Part shown: in pieces, positions 21,239 through 29,737 of the stretch
Layout of the letters: each line of letters opens with the position of its first letter
Position numbering within the stretch: position 1 is the stretch's first letter
Source: Novosphingobium taihuense
GTDB taxonomy: Bacteria; Pseudomonadota; Alphaproteobacteria; Sphingomonadales; Sphingomonadaceae
Assembly: GCF_007830315.1 (NCBI RefSeq)
Contig: NZ_VLKJ01000001.1
Span: 1-64,000 of the forward strand
Reading direction: 5' to 3'
DNA length: 64,000 bases
The notes under the pieces: model-generated
Database searches by the model: none
The model's input: the letters and a program-made list of their open reading frames with translations, nothing else
Told to the model about the DNA's origin: nothing
Position numbers and translations under genes: made by a program

Positions 21239-21850
21239 CTAGGCCACCCGAGCTCCGATCCAGATCACCCGGCCGACAATATCGACGCCCTTGCGCTGGA
21301 TGCCCTGCCAGCTCGGATATGCAGGGTGGTCGGTAAGAACGGTCAGACGGTTCTTCGTTGGGTCGATCGCTATTCGCCTTACGAAGATTTCAGAAGACCC
21401 ACGGATGGCGTAAAGGCCTTCACGCACGCTCTCCTGGAAGCGAACTCGGCTAATCATAACCTCGTCGCCATTGCAGAGGGTCGGCTCCATCGCCTCACCA
21501 ACAATTGGCAAGATTGCGACACTGGCGGGCTGATCACACAGCCGACCGAGCCAAGCCGCATCAACCAGCCGCCATTGTGAGCGTGAATCGTTACCTGTCC
21601 CGTTCAGCAAGGGGACTTTGACTATCGAACGCTGCCCGACTGTCGGCCCCTCCTTTCCACCGAGCATCACTACGGGCACGTCAAAATGCAATGCCAGCAG
21701 CGCTATATCGCTTTGGTCAAGGCGGGCTGGAGAACCTCGTTTAATGAACTGCTGGATGTATGCCGAGTTTCTTCCGAGGAGCCGCGAAATCGATGCGTAG
21801 GTCTCTCCTCGTTCGCTGATTAGGCTATCCAACGCCTCCCGCGGCTCCAT
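21239..21850 (-). CDS. LexA/S24-type repressor lacking catalytic residues
   Basis: A 203-aa repressor. The N-terminal HTH (SISRLLGRNSAYIQQFIKRGSPARL) and C-terminal S24/LexA-like fold (ILPIVGEAMEPTLCNGDEVMI...GLYAIRG...FVRRIAI) match the paralogue at 58947. In the catalytic motif the serine is replaced by alanine (GEAMEP against GDSMEP) and the lysine by arginine (VRRIA against VKRIA). It should therefore bind DNA and dimerise but not self-cleave. Boxes CTAGGAT and GTAGGAA lie upstream of its start and resemble those before the paralogue. It may be a constitutive repressor or a dominant antagonist. Confidence 0.85.
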   Translation of the reverse strand: MEPREALDSLISERGETYASISRLLGRNSAYIQQFIKRGSPARLDQSDIALLALHFDVPVVMLGGKEGPTVGQRSIVKVPLLNGTGNDSRSQWRLVDAAWLGRLCDQPASVAILPIVGEAMEPTLCNGDEVMISRVRFQESVREGLYAIRGSSEIFVRRIAIDPTKNRLTVLTDHPAYPSWQGIQRKGVDIVGRVIWIGARVA

Positions 21851-21969
21851 CCTATCATCTCCTTCGATTTCCTACCTCTCTATCACATGCCGGAGGACGA
21901 ATCCTAGTCGGACAGCCCCGACAAGGTCAGTAGGGCAAGCGAAAGAAACAAACGTCGTACGGGAGCACA

Positions 21970-23094
21970 ATGCCACGGCACCAGCGCTACTGGGTCGGCC
22001 TCGACGCCGGTCACTTGGAGACTGCGGTCTGCCTCGTCGATGCCGAAGGACACGTTTTCTTCGAGGCAATGACTGAGACCCGCGCTGCTCCGATAAGAGA
22101 TATCCTTCGACGGTTCGGCGTTGAGCCTGTCCAGTCTATTACGATCGAGGCCGGTGTCGGCACTCAAATGGTTCGGGATCTCTGTTCGTTCGGGTTTCCC
22201 GTTCAAGTCGTCGACGTTCGCAAATCAAGCAAATTCCTGGCGATCCGACGTCAAAAGACTGATGCGAATGATGCCAAAGGTCTCGCTGAGCTTGGCCGAC
22301 TGGCGCAGTCCTTCGGTCCCCATGTTTTCATCAAACCGGTGGAGCACCAGGACATCCGGATAATGATCAACATCCGTCGAAACCTGCTAAAGCATCGAGC
22401 CAGAACGGATGCGCTGCTCCAGTCCATATTCAGATTGCACGGTGCCAGTATCAAGCTCCTGAATGGGCGGGGATCGCTCGCAGCTGAAGTCGCGAACCAA
22501 CTCAGGCTTTTGAGCGCCAACGGCGTGACGATCCGCGTCGATTTGGATCCCCTGGTCAGGATGGGAGAATATCTGCGCTCTCAAATCTGGGATATGGATC
22601 GAAAGATGCGCACAATGGCCGCCAGCATCCCGGTTTGCGCCAGATTTCAGACGATTCCTGGCGTTGGGACAATTACAGCGCTGTCATTTTACAGCGCCGT
22701 CGGAGACCCGTACCGCTTTAGAAGCAATCGAGATGTTGGGCCTTATCTCGGCCTAACGCCCAATCTCTATCAATCCGGCGCCACCGCGCGCCGCGGCCGT
22801 ATCAGCCGTTACGGAAACAAGCTGACCAGGTCCCACCTAATCACGGCAGCCACCGTGCTGCTTCGCACAATCAAAACCGAAAGTTCATTGCGCACTTGGG
22901 GCCTCCGGCTGGCAACAAAGATCGGATTTCTCAAGGCTCGCGTTGCCGTGGCAAGGAAGCTCGCTGTGATCATGATGGCAATGTGGAAGACGGGCGCCTC
23001 GTTTGATCCAGACAAATCGAAACGACGGTTGCTCCACCCGGAGCAGGCAGGCTTGGACCCCGTACGGATTTCTGGGACTAAGATCCCGTTGTAG
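21970..23094 (+). CDS. IS110-family transposase (DEDD)
   Basis: A 374-aa recombinase of the IS110 family. The RuvC-like N-terminal DEDD domain starts WVGLDAGHLETAVCLVDAEG and continues through ITIEAGVG and KTDANDAKGLAELGR. The C-terminal transposase_20 domain shows IPGVGTITALSFYSAVGDPYRFRSNRDVGPYLGLTPN and the serine-containing SGATARRGRISRYGNKLTRSHL. The length is normal and the frame is intact. Proteins of this family act with a structured bridge RNA from the element's non-coding end; only about 120 bases upstream and 73 downstream are free here. RBS GGGAG precedes the ATG. Confidence 0.92.
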   Translation: MPRHQRYWVGLDAGHLETAVCLVDAEGHVFFEAMTETRAAPIRDILRRFGVEPVQSITIEAGVGTQMVRDLCSFGFPVQVVDVRKSSKFLAIRRQKTDANDAKGLAELGRLAQSFGPHVFIKPVEHQDIRIMINIRRNLLKHRARTDALLQSIFRLHGASIKLLNGRGSLAAEVANQLRLLSANGVTIRVDLDPLVRMGEYLRSQIWDMDRKMRTMAASIPVCARFQTIPGVGTITALSFYSAVGDPYRFRSNRDVGPYLGLTPNLYQSGATARRGRISRYGNKLTRSHLITAATVLLRTIKTESSLRTWGLRLATKIGFLKARVAVARKLAVIMMAMWKTGASFDPDKSKRRLLHPEQAGLDPVRISGTKIPL

Positions 23095-23167
23095 GTAATT
23101 GGGCCAAGCCTGCCGTCTGATCCCGTGTCCGGCGGCCTTTTAGCAGGTCGAGCCACGGTGCGCCCGG

Positions 23168-25624
23168 CTAGGCCGCAATCGCACGATCCTCTTCGAACGA
23201 AAAGGCACGAGGCATTGCGACGGCGTGCCCGTCGAAGTTTCGCGTTATCTCGACAGCAATCAGGCTGTCTCCGGGGAAGGCCGGGCTCAGTTCCAAGGTG
23301 AGGTAATCGAACAGAGCGCGTTCGTGCACTGCGATAATGATCTGCCGATCCATGCCTTTGGCCAAAGTTCGCAGCAACGCCGCAAACTGTGCCGTGTGGA
23401 CATCATCCATGGACTGAACAGGATCGTCGAGCACAAGCCAAGGCATCCGCACCGGCACTGATAGGTGAAGGGCCAAGAAGAGCGTCAGCGCAGCGGTATT
23501 CAGATTTCCCTGACTGAGCATCGCTCCGGGGGATCCGGACGCCTTGCCTGATCGATGCAACGTTTCCAGGATGGCTTCGACCTTACCGCCCGAACCCGTC
23601 GGCAGCCGAAAGGCCGGCACAAACTGCTCGGACGGGGCCAGCCGAACAAACAAATCGCGCCAGACCTTATTCAGCGACGTGCTGAAAACCTTTTTCACGA
23701 TTTCCGAGCGGACCGTATCCGCGGCTTCAGATACTTTCTTCGCGTGCCCTCTGCTGGTCTCGACGTTCTTGAGCGCCTTTTCGACATCAGTCAGTCGCTT
23801 CTGATCGCGGTCTCGCTCGGATTGCAACGTCCGCAGCTTCTCCAAGTCGCGAATGCGGCTATCCAGTTCGGCAAGCGCTTCGATGCGGAGTGAACCCACT
23901 CGCTCGGCTGCGGCTATCTTCGCTTCGGTGGCCCGAACGGCTTCATTGAGTGCGGCCTCTATCTCCGGATACGCGCTCGGCGATTGACCCAAGGCGGCCT
24001 GGACCGCGGTCTCGATCTCGGGGAGCATCGATACCGACAATTCGTCACGGCGCCTCGCGAGCACCAAAGTTTGGCGCGCGTTAGCAGATGCGGCAAGCAG
24101 GCGGACGCCTTCCTGAGCAACTACTTCAAGATTCCGCAGTTGCTGGGCCAAATCTGCCATCTGCGCCTTGCGGACGGTATAAGTTGCAACATCCTCAGGG
24201 CTGAGTTGGCCATTGCCCGCTCCCAGAAGATCGCGCTGCGCTTTGGATAAGCGCGCGCTCTCCTCCGCTCGCGCGGCCGCAAGCGCCTGCAAGCGACCGG
24301 CCTCGCTGGTGAGAGACGCGATCTTGGCCGCGATATGTGACGATAGCGGTCCGACGTCCTGTTGGGCGAAATCACGATCGCAAACCGGGCATGTCTCGCC
24401 GTGAATATGCGGGACGACGCCGGCCAGCGCAGAGGCGAGCGATCTCGCATCTTCCGCAGAACTGGCCAGGTCTTTGTTCAATTCCTCGATGCGGCTCGAG
24501 GAGCGCTGCACGACGGCGTTTAGCTTCTCGATGTTTTCGGTGGCCGCTGCGTGAGTGGCAAGGAGCGACTCCAAGCGCTTTTCTTCGCCTGCGGCGCGGC
24601 GCAAAGCTTCGCTTCGGGCCTTTTCCGGACCATCGTCCAGCGACGGTACGTCTGAAAAGGCTGACCGCACAGAATCGATAGCTCGATCTAGCGCATTCCC
24701 CGTTCGCTCGTCGGATCGCCAAAGCATGAACGAATTTGACGCGGCTTGGTCGGTGCGCTCTTTTCCAGCAATGTCTCGGCTGGCATCATCCGAGGGCAGT
24801 GACTGCCACCGCTCAAGCAATCCCCGCAGTTCCGAACGCTGCCGGCTGAGATCGCTAAGGCCGCGATCTTCGTCCTGCGCTGATCTAATATCAGCACGCA
24901 TCGCGCTCAGATCGGTCTCGTCCGTAACGATCAGTGGCGCGTTGCCTCCAATGTTACCCAGAATCTCGTTTACTCTGGCACGACGAGCCTCGGCCTCCGC
25001 TGTTGCCGCAGCGATGGAGCGATCAGACTTGCCGACCTGCTCCTGCAGCGATGTCTTCAGCATCTCCGCACGACGATAATCAGGCGCGATCCGGCGAATG
25101 CGCGTCACATTGAAAGCTGGGTCCAGGCCATCAACCAAGGCGTCTAACGGATCGAGCCCGAGAAGTTCCTTCACGAACTGCGTCAAAGGCGACGTGCTAT
25201 CGGTCTTCTGGTCGTCATAGATTTCGAGCAGGCGGCCCAGGGTCGCCTGGGGCAGATAGCAACGCTCCGCGAAAAAGCGACCATCACGCGCATCGAGCAA
25301 TGGCGCTGGCGTAAATGTTTCGTCGTTAAACTTCAGGGTGCCTTCCGTCCGTCCGCCCTCGCAATGCGGTGCTGAGGTTGCGAGCGAAATCGAACCCCCA
25401 CCGGAATCCAACGTAGTCAAATACGATTTGTAGCCTTCTCCATCCGCCGCCAGATGGGCAATTTTCCCGGTGAGGCCCAACTCCAACGCGGACAGTACGC
25501 TGGTCTTGCCCATGCCGTTCGTGCCGTGGACGAGCACAACCTGAGCATCGAGCGGGATCACGACCTTGCCGCGCAGACTCCGGAAATTCTCGATGATCAG
25601 GCTCTTCAGCCGCGGACCGGTCAT
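23168..25624 (-). CDS. Rad50/SMC-like ATPase of a SIR2-linked three-gene system
   Basis: An 818-aa ABC-type ATPase of the RecF/Rad50/SMC kind. Walker A is HGTNGMGKTS (about residues 33-42). Long coiled-coil arms follow, with a zinc-hook-like ETCPVCDRDF near residue 411. The signature region MLSQGNLNTAALTLFLALHL and Walker B WLVLDDPVQSMDD (near 731) complete the head, and IIIAVHERALFDYL fits the H-loop. It is the last gene of the operon and starts in the stop of the 195-aa gene (ATGA). By analogy with ABC-three-component systems it would sense aberrant nucleic acid and license the SIR2 effector; this is inference. Confidence 0.85.
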   Translation of the reverse strand: MTGPRLKSLIIENFRSLRGKVVIPLDAQVVLVHGTNGMGKTSVLSALELGLTGKIAHLAADGEGYKSYLTTLDSGGGSISLATSAPHCEGGRTEGTLKFNDETFTPAPLLDARDGRFFAERCYLPQATLGRLLEIYDDQKTDSTSPLTQFVKELLGLDPLDALVDGLDPAFNVTRIRRIAPDYRRAEMLKTSLQEQVGKSDRSIAAATAEAEARRARVNEILGNIGGNAPLIVTDETDLSAMRADIRSAQDEDRGLSDLSRQRSELRGLLERWQSLPSDDASRDIAGKERTDQAASNSFMLWRSDERTGNALDRAIDSVRSAFSDVPSLDDGPEKARSEALRRAAGEEKRLESLLATHAAATENIEKLNAVVQRSSSRIEELNKDLASSAEDARSLASALAGVVPHIHGETCPVCDRDFAQQDVGPLSSHIAAKIASLTSEAGRLQALAAARAEESARLSKAQRDLLGAGNGQLSPEDVATYTVRKAQMADLAQQLRNLEVVAQEGVRLLAASANARQTLVLARRRDELSVSMLPEIETAVQAALGQSPSAYPEIEAALNEAVRATEAKIAAAERVGSLRIEALAELDSRIRDLEKLRTLQSERDRDQKRLTDVEKALKNVETSRGHAKKVSEAADTVRSEIVKKVFSTSLNKVWRDLFVRLAPSEQFVPAFRLPTGSGGKVEAILETLHRSGKASGSPGAMLSQGNLNTAALTLFLALHLSVPVRMPWLVLDDPVQSMDDVHTAQFAALLRTLAKGMDRQIIIAVHERALFDYLTLELSPAFPGDSLIAVEITRNFDGHAVAMPRAFSFEEDRAIAA

Positions 25625-26208
25625 TGCCCATCTCCTTCGTCATCGAGGACCGCCTTGACGCTGGCGGTGATATCATTCGCCAGCACCGCTTCGACAGCTG
25701 CTTTCCCGCGAGTTGCCGCCGCCACGAGGGCATCTATCAACGGACCCTTTTCAGTATCTGGAGTGACTGCGCGCAGATCGCCTTCCCAATCGAGCATGGT
25801 GTCAACAGCCGGAGGCTGTGTCAGCGGCAGAAGGACGGATAGCCAGTCGCGCACGGCCTCGACCGCATCAGGCCCTGCCGGCGCGCCGACGGGGAGGACA
25901 CGGCAAACCCGGCTGATCGATTGAACCGTCTCCGAGCGCGGTTGCCCCGATGTCAGCACGGCCGTGACCGGCCTTTTCGAGCGCTGGACGTCGAGCGCGC
26001 GAGTGAGCGCAAAGACTTTGCGAATTACAGCCTCGTCGGCCGTATCTCCTCGCAACTCGATGACGATCACGAGGTCATTGGCTCGCTCGCCAGCGACAAG
26101 AGCGTGGGTGAAATCGAACGATTGCGAGCCCACTTTGAACGGCTTCGGCAGCGGCTTGTAGCCGCCTTCTTGGGTGAGGATGTCGACGACGCGATCACTC
26201 GTGCTCAC
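25621..26208 (-). CDS. Unknown 195-aa middle protein of the SIR2-ATPase operon
   Basis: A 195-aa soluble acidic protein of no family I recognise. The first 110 residues alternate predicted strands and helices (SQSFDFTHALVAGERANDLVIVIELRG, then KRPVTAVLTSGQ), a pattern seen in PD-(D/E)XK-like folds, with Asp in FDFTHAL and Glu in VIVIELRG, but a catalytic Lys is not obvious. The C-terminus is helical. It overlaps both neighbours by four bases, so it is made in step with them. Its position matches the middle component of ABC-three-component systems. The fold assignment is a guess. Confidence 0.75.
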   Translation of the reverse strand: MSTSDRVVDILTQEGGYKPLPKPFKVGSQSFDFTHALVAGERANDLVIVIELRGDTADEAVIRKVFALTRALDVQRSKRPVTAVLTSGQPRSETVQSISRVCRVLPVGAPAGPDAVEAVRDWLSVLLPLTQPPAVDTMLDWEGDLRAVTPDTEKGPLIDALVAAATRGKAAVEAVLANDITASVKAVLDDEGDGQ

Positions 26209-27905
26209 AGCCCGACCTCCCCGCGAAAGCGATCGCGGAGGTCATCGAGATCTGCTGCCTCCGACAGCATTGGGCCAAGGGCGATGTAACGCGGGCCAAG
26301 CGAGCCATCTCTTCGATCTCCGCTTGGGCTTCGTTGCTGCCGCTCAGCCACGCGTCCAGAGCATATGACGACCGCGTCGCTATCTCCTTCATCAAATGCT
26401 CCGCAGTCCAAGAGATTGGTGATGTTATCGTCGTTGGCGGCGAGGAACACGCGAGCGCTCGCGCCGGATGATGTTAGGCGGAGTGCCCCCGATCGCGGGT
26501 CTTCGGGATCGTCCACCGAACTCGTCCAGGCGGCAGCCTCTTCGAGGCCAACCAGCCCGAGCGCGACGGCCGCCTCCCGTTGGCCGGAACTCTTGAGCGC
26601 GGGCTTGCCTTGCATGAGATGTGCAGGTTGGTCGTCCAATGGAAAATAGCGTTGGACCCCGGCGGCGCTCGTACCGTCCTGCAATTGATGCCGCGCCCGG
26701 GCCAAAACCGCCGCAATTGCTCGCGCAAGGCCAAGGCGATCACCATTGCCGGCGTCGGCGACACGGTCGCGCAATACCTTGATCCCCGTTGAAATCGCTG
26801 TCCGGGCGGCTGCATCGAGATTTGGAGCATGGACGTCGTTGGCGAGCACCTCAAGCTTGGCAGCGAGGACGTACAGGACGAGTGCCAGTAGCAGCGGCTT
26901 GGCATATGCCTGCAGACGTGCTTCGTTGCAGATATCATCCCGATGCGCTTCGTACTCCTGCTGGCCATAAACGACGATGAGCAGATCGCGTTGGTCGTCA
27001 CCGATCTTGTCGGCGGAAAAAACGATTGGTGTAGGCGGGTCCGTCCACTTCCACCCGTTTTGCTGATTTACCTTGGCGAAAAGGTGCTTGATGTTCTCGT
27101 CTTGCGCGGACATCCCGATCATTAGGGTGCGCTTAGCTTGAACAAGCGCATGGAGTTGATCGCGAACGATTGTGAACCGATTATCGGCGTTCCACCCGGT
27201 AATTTGGGCTGAACGCGCGATAAGGAGAGGACGATATGTACCCTCTTCGGCAATCGCCCTCAAAGCGCAGCCGTGAAATTTGTAGAGTTTTGCCGCCGCA
27301 GCGGGATTGCGAAGATCCTCGCCGGTCACTGTGATCCTATAGAAGGTCTCGTCGTATCCGAGTTCCTTCATTGCGGCTTCAAGCAGCCCATCCCAATTTG
27401 CGGTCGCCAGGTCGGTGACGGTCCCCTCAAGCGCCAGCATGCCTACTGCTAAATGTTCGGCATCGGCTTGTTGCGCCGCAAAAGTCGCGGTGAAATCCAG
27501 GCCATCCCACAGGAGGTAGTCCAAGGGTTCGTCGGGAAGCTCGACCGACAGGACTGCAGAATATTGGCCCCAAAGCCGGCCGAGAATGGCTTTAATGCAA
27601 GCCCACTGGTCGCTGGGGACGTTAAAGTCGATCTGTGCACGTTCGGTCGCATCAGGGGCGGCCATGTCGATGATCTTGTTAAGAGCGACGCGGTAACCAC
27701 AATCTGCATTCGCTGTGACTTTGCCTCGCAAGAATTCAATCAGTTTCGCGAGCACGCCATCGAGGCCAATAACTCGGTCTCTAGAGATGCCCGAGCCAAG
27801 CCAAAGCGCGTAAGAACCTTGAACAATACCGGTTGCGACGCCGGAATACTGGCCATCGAGAAGCACCAGCGTATCTTTGATCGAAATAGACGCAGCAAGC
27901 GACAA
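26205..27905 (-). CDS. SIR2-domain effector protein
   Basis: About 566 aa. The N-terminal SIR2_2-like domain shows ALWLGSGIS (residues 34-41, nucleotide-binding GxG-S), LATANWDGLLEAA (TxNxD, near 170) and KLYKFHGC (FHG, near 208). The C-terminal 300 residues are helical and unassigned. Bacterial SIR2 domains in defence systems hydrolyse NAD+ to stop infected cells, so it is the probable effector. The start is uncertain: a TTG at 27905 with GGGGGGAA upstream gives a protein beginning just before the SIR2 fold. The open frame reaches 28211, but that extension looks non-coding. Confidence 0.82.
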   Translation of the reverse strand: MSLAASISIKDTLVLLDGQYSGVATGIVQGSYALWLGSGISRDRVIGLDGVLAKLIEFLRGKVTANADCGYRVALNKIIDMAAPDATERAQIDFNVPSDQWACIKAILGRLWGQYSAVLSVELPDEPLDYLLWDGLDFTATFAAQQADAEHLAVGMLALEGTVTDLATANWDGLLEAAMKELGYDETFYRITVTGEDLRNPAAAAKLYKFHGCALRAIAEEGTYRPLLIARSAQITGWNADNRFTIVRDQLHALVQAKRTLMIGMSAQDENIKHLFAKVNQQNGWKWTDPPTPIVFSADKIGDDQRDLLIVVYGQQEYEAHRDDICNEARLQAYAKPLLLALVLYVLAAKLEVLANDVHAPNLDAAARTAISTGIKVLRDRVADAGNGDRLGLARAIAAVLARARHQLQDGTSAAGVQRYFPLDDQPAHLMQGKPALKSSGQREAAVALGLVGLEEAAAWTSSVDDPEDPRSGALRLTSSGASARVFLAANDDNITNLLDCGAFDEGDSDAVVICSGRVAERQQRSPSGDRRDGSLGPRYIALGPMLSEAADLDDLRDRFRGEVGL

Positions 27906-28284
27906 ACGCGATTCCCCCCAAGCCCTAGCGGCGATGTTATTGCATCGCAGAGCCGCTAGCCTACCAATTCTTGCACCAGTGTGGATAGTGCGATCGTTCG
28001 TTGCCGGAGGCAGACCGTGCTCCCGCGACGACCGCAAACGTAACCCCCCGTCCTTTGTTTGGTACCAATGGCTCTCAAGCAATGCCCATCTGACAGCGCA
28101 TTGCGATCGACGTAGGCATGATTGCCCAACGGTTAGACCATGTGAGGTGATGGCGGTTCCAGCAATAGCTGTTGGTCGTTTAACAACGCCACATGTCATG
28201 ATCTGGCCCAAATCTGTCAGTTCTTCTCAGGCTGGCAAAATATGCCAATCGGCGAAGGTCTTCATGTGGAAGACCCTTGTGAGA
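27906..28284. other. Upstream region of the SIR2 operon
   Basis: About 380 bases between the SIR2 start and the AlpA-like gene. The open frame across it has a composition unlike a protein (rich in Cys, Trp and Arg) and is discounted. A dyad TGGCA-AAATA-TGCCA lies at 28233-28247. The operon promoter is expected here, but no convincing -35/-10 pair is assigned. Confidence 0.4.
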
Positions 28285-28536
28285 TCAGTTTGAAATTCGC
28301 GATACTTCGCGGATCCACTCGTCGATTTCGGCTTCAACCCAAACTGCGCATTTCGGCCCCAGCGATCGCGATCTCGGGAACCGCCCCTCGCTCATACGCT
28401 GATAGATGGCGGAGCGGCGCAGTCCGACGCGGGCGATCACTTCCGGCAGGCGCAAAAGCCTCGCTGGCGGCGCTGCTTCGGGCGGTTGCGGCGTGTGCAT
28501 TTCATCTGGCATTGCATGTGGCATTGTTGATCTCAT
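28285..28536 (-). CDS. AlpA-like DNA-binding protein
   Basis: An 83-aa protein with the MerR-like HTH of AlpA/excisionase proteins: LLRLPEVIARVGLRRSAIYQRMSEGRFPRSRSLGPKCAVWVEAEIDEWIRE. A proline-rich N-terminus of about 25 residues precedes it. AlpA proteins regulate or assist excision of mobile elements and prophage-like islands. It lies in the same direction as the XRE-like gene at 28570 and opposite to the transfer operon, so it could regulate tra genes or element excision. Confidence 0.82.
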   Translation of the reverse strand: MRSTMPHAMPDEMHTPQPPEAAPPARLLRLPEVIARVGLRRSAIYQRMSEGRFPRSRSLGPKCAVWVEAEIDEWIREVSRISN

Positions 28537-28569
28537 TTGCTTGGGTTCGGTCCCCTCCGAACTCTCAGG

Positions 28570-29031
28570 CTACCGTGGCATTGACATCGTGATGTCTCGG
28601 CCCACGAAATCATCGATGTGCTTGGCAAGCATTCGTGCCACGAGCTGTGAGGTGCCGTTGGCCCACCGAGGCCGCAGATCCTCAATCCGCCGTCCCAGGG
28701 TCCGCTGAAGGTGGACTGGGAGGCTGGTGAAGAACTCTTCGAGAAATTCGCCCATCTCGCCATGCATCCACTCGCAAGCGAGCTCTTCTTGCCCAGCAAG
28801 AGCAAGGATCATGGTCGCGCGGGGGTGCGCTCCACAGGCGGCGAGCACAAGTGCCGCTTCGTCGAGCCCGATAGGCCGCTCGCCACGCGCTACGCGAAGC
28901 AGGGTCTCGCGGTGCATCCCACATTCACTGGCAATCCTATGGCGGGGTTTGCCGCCGACATCGATCGCATGGGCGAGGACGCGAGCCAGACTTTCATTGG
29001 CCGGTCTGGCAACGGTGGTTGGATGCTGCAT
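28570..29031 (-). CDS. HTH (XRE-like) regulator next to the tra operon
   Basis: A 153-aa protein. The N-terminal third has a helix-turn-helix (HRIASECGMHRETLLRVARGERPIGLDEAALVLAACG); the rest is helical with no named domain (EWMHGEMGEFLEEFFTSLPVHLQRTL). The ATG at 29031 is chosen for AAGGAGA directly upstream; an upstream in-frame start at 29121 lacks one. It is divergent from traA across a 350-base region, so it is a likely repressor or activator of transfer. Confidence 0.75.
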   Translation of the reverse strand: MQHPTTVARPANESLARVLAHAIDVGGKPRHRIASECGMHRETLLRVARGERPIGLDEAALVLAACGAHPRATMILALAGQEELACEWMHGEMGEFLEEFFTSLPVHLQRTLGRRIEDLRPRWANGTSQLVARMLAKHIDDFVGRDITMSMPR

Positions 29032-29381
29032 GGTTGTCTCCTTGCATCTGCACTGGTTCGAGTCGCAGGCATATCGCGAAGCATCCCATGTAGGAAAATG
29101 AAAAGAACATATATGGAACATCTCGTTTAGAGGCGAATCACTTCCTCTATCCGAGTCGTCGCCAAATCCCGGCTGCCGTGACGGCTTTCACCGACACAGA
29201 AAGACTGACTTTACGCCCTTATCGTCGATTTTATGCGTTGAGCCGGAAAAGATGCGTCCACATCCTTCCACCTCCCGACGGCATTGCCGCTGAACACTTT
29301 CCTACGAACATTTCCTAGATGCATGTGGAACACACAGCGAACGCAAGAACGCTGTGACCACCCCTCCAACCGGAGCTTCAC
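29032..29381. promoter_or_regulatory. Divergent control region before traA
   Basis: 350 bases without a gene between a DNA-binding protein and the first transfer gene. Two TTTCCTA boxes (29298-29304 and 29311-29317) stand 13 bases apart, and the second extends to TTTCCTAG, which is also found before the S24 gene at 58947. The traA ribosome site CCGGAG lies at the right edge. The tra promoter should be here, but its core elements are not certain. Confidence 0.5.
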
Positions 29382-29711
29382 ATGCAGTCTCTCACCCTCC
29401 CCCGGCGCGCCAGCGTCAAGGGTCTCGGCAAGACCCTCAACATTGCCATCCCGGTCGCAATCGCGGCGCTTGCAGCGAGCGCCGCCTATGCCGGCGCTGA
29501 CACGACCTTCACCCCTGCCCTCACGAAGTTCACCGACTTTCTGGAAGGGTCGGGCGGCAAGATCATCACGGTTCTCAGCCTCGCTGGTGGCCTGATCGGT
29601 CTGGCATCCGGGCGTTTTTCGCTCGGCCAGGTCGCCGTTCCGGTGGGTGTCGGCATCGGTGTCGGCACGGGTGTTCCGATCGTCACCTCGGTCGTGACTG
29701 CGGTCATCTGA
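29382..29711 (+). CDS. traA: F-type pilin precursor TraA
   Basis: A 109-aa prepilin. A long basic leader and hydrophobic signal (TLNIAIPVAIAALAASAAYAGADTTF) precede a mature pilin of about 70 residues with two hydrophobic helices (KIITVLSLAGGLIGLASGRF and VAVPVGVGIGVGTGVPIVTSVV). The size and layout fit F-like TraA. It is extruded as the conjugative pilus subunit. It is the first gene of the operon, as in the F plasmid. Confidence 0.85.
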   Translation: MQSLTLPRRASVKGLGKTLNIAIPVAIAALAASAAYAGADTTFTPALTKFTDFLEGSGGKIITVLSLAGGLIGLASGRFSLGQVAVPVGVGIGVGTGVPIVTSVVTAVI

Positions 29712-29737
29712 GCGCGGCAAGGGAAGGCGGCGTCGCC

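Noticed and set aside
27906..28211. N-terminal extension of the SIR2 gene up to 28211
   Set aside because: The extra 102 residues are rich in Cys, Trp, His and Arg and precede a TTG with a strong ribosome site that starts the SIR2 fold.
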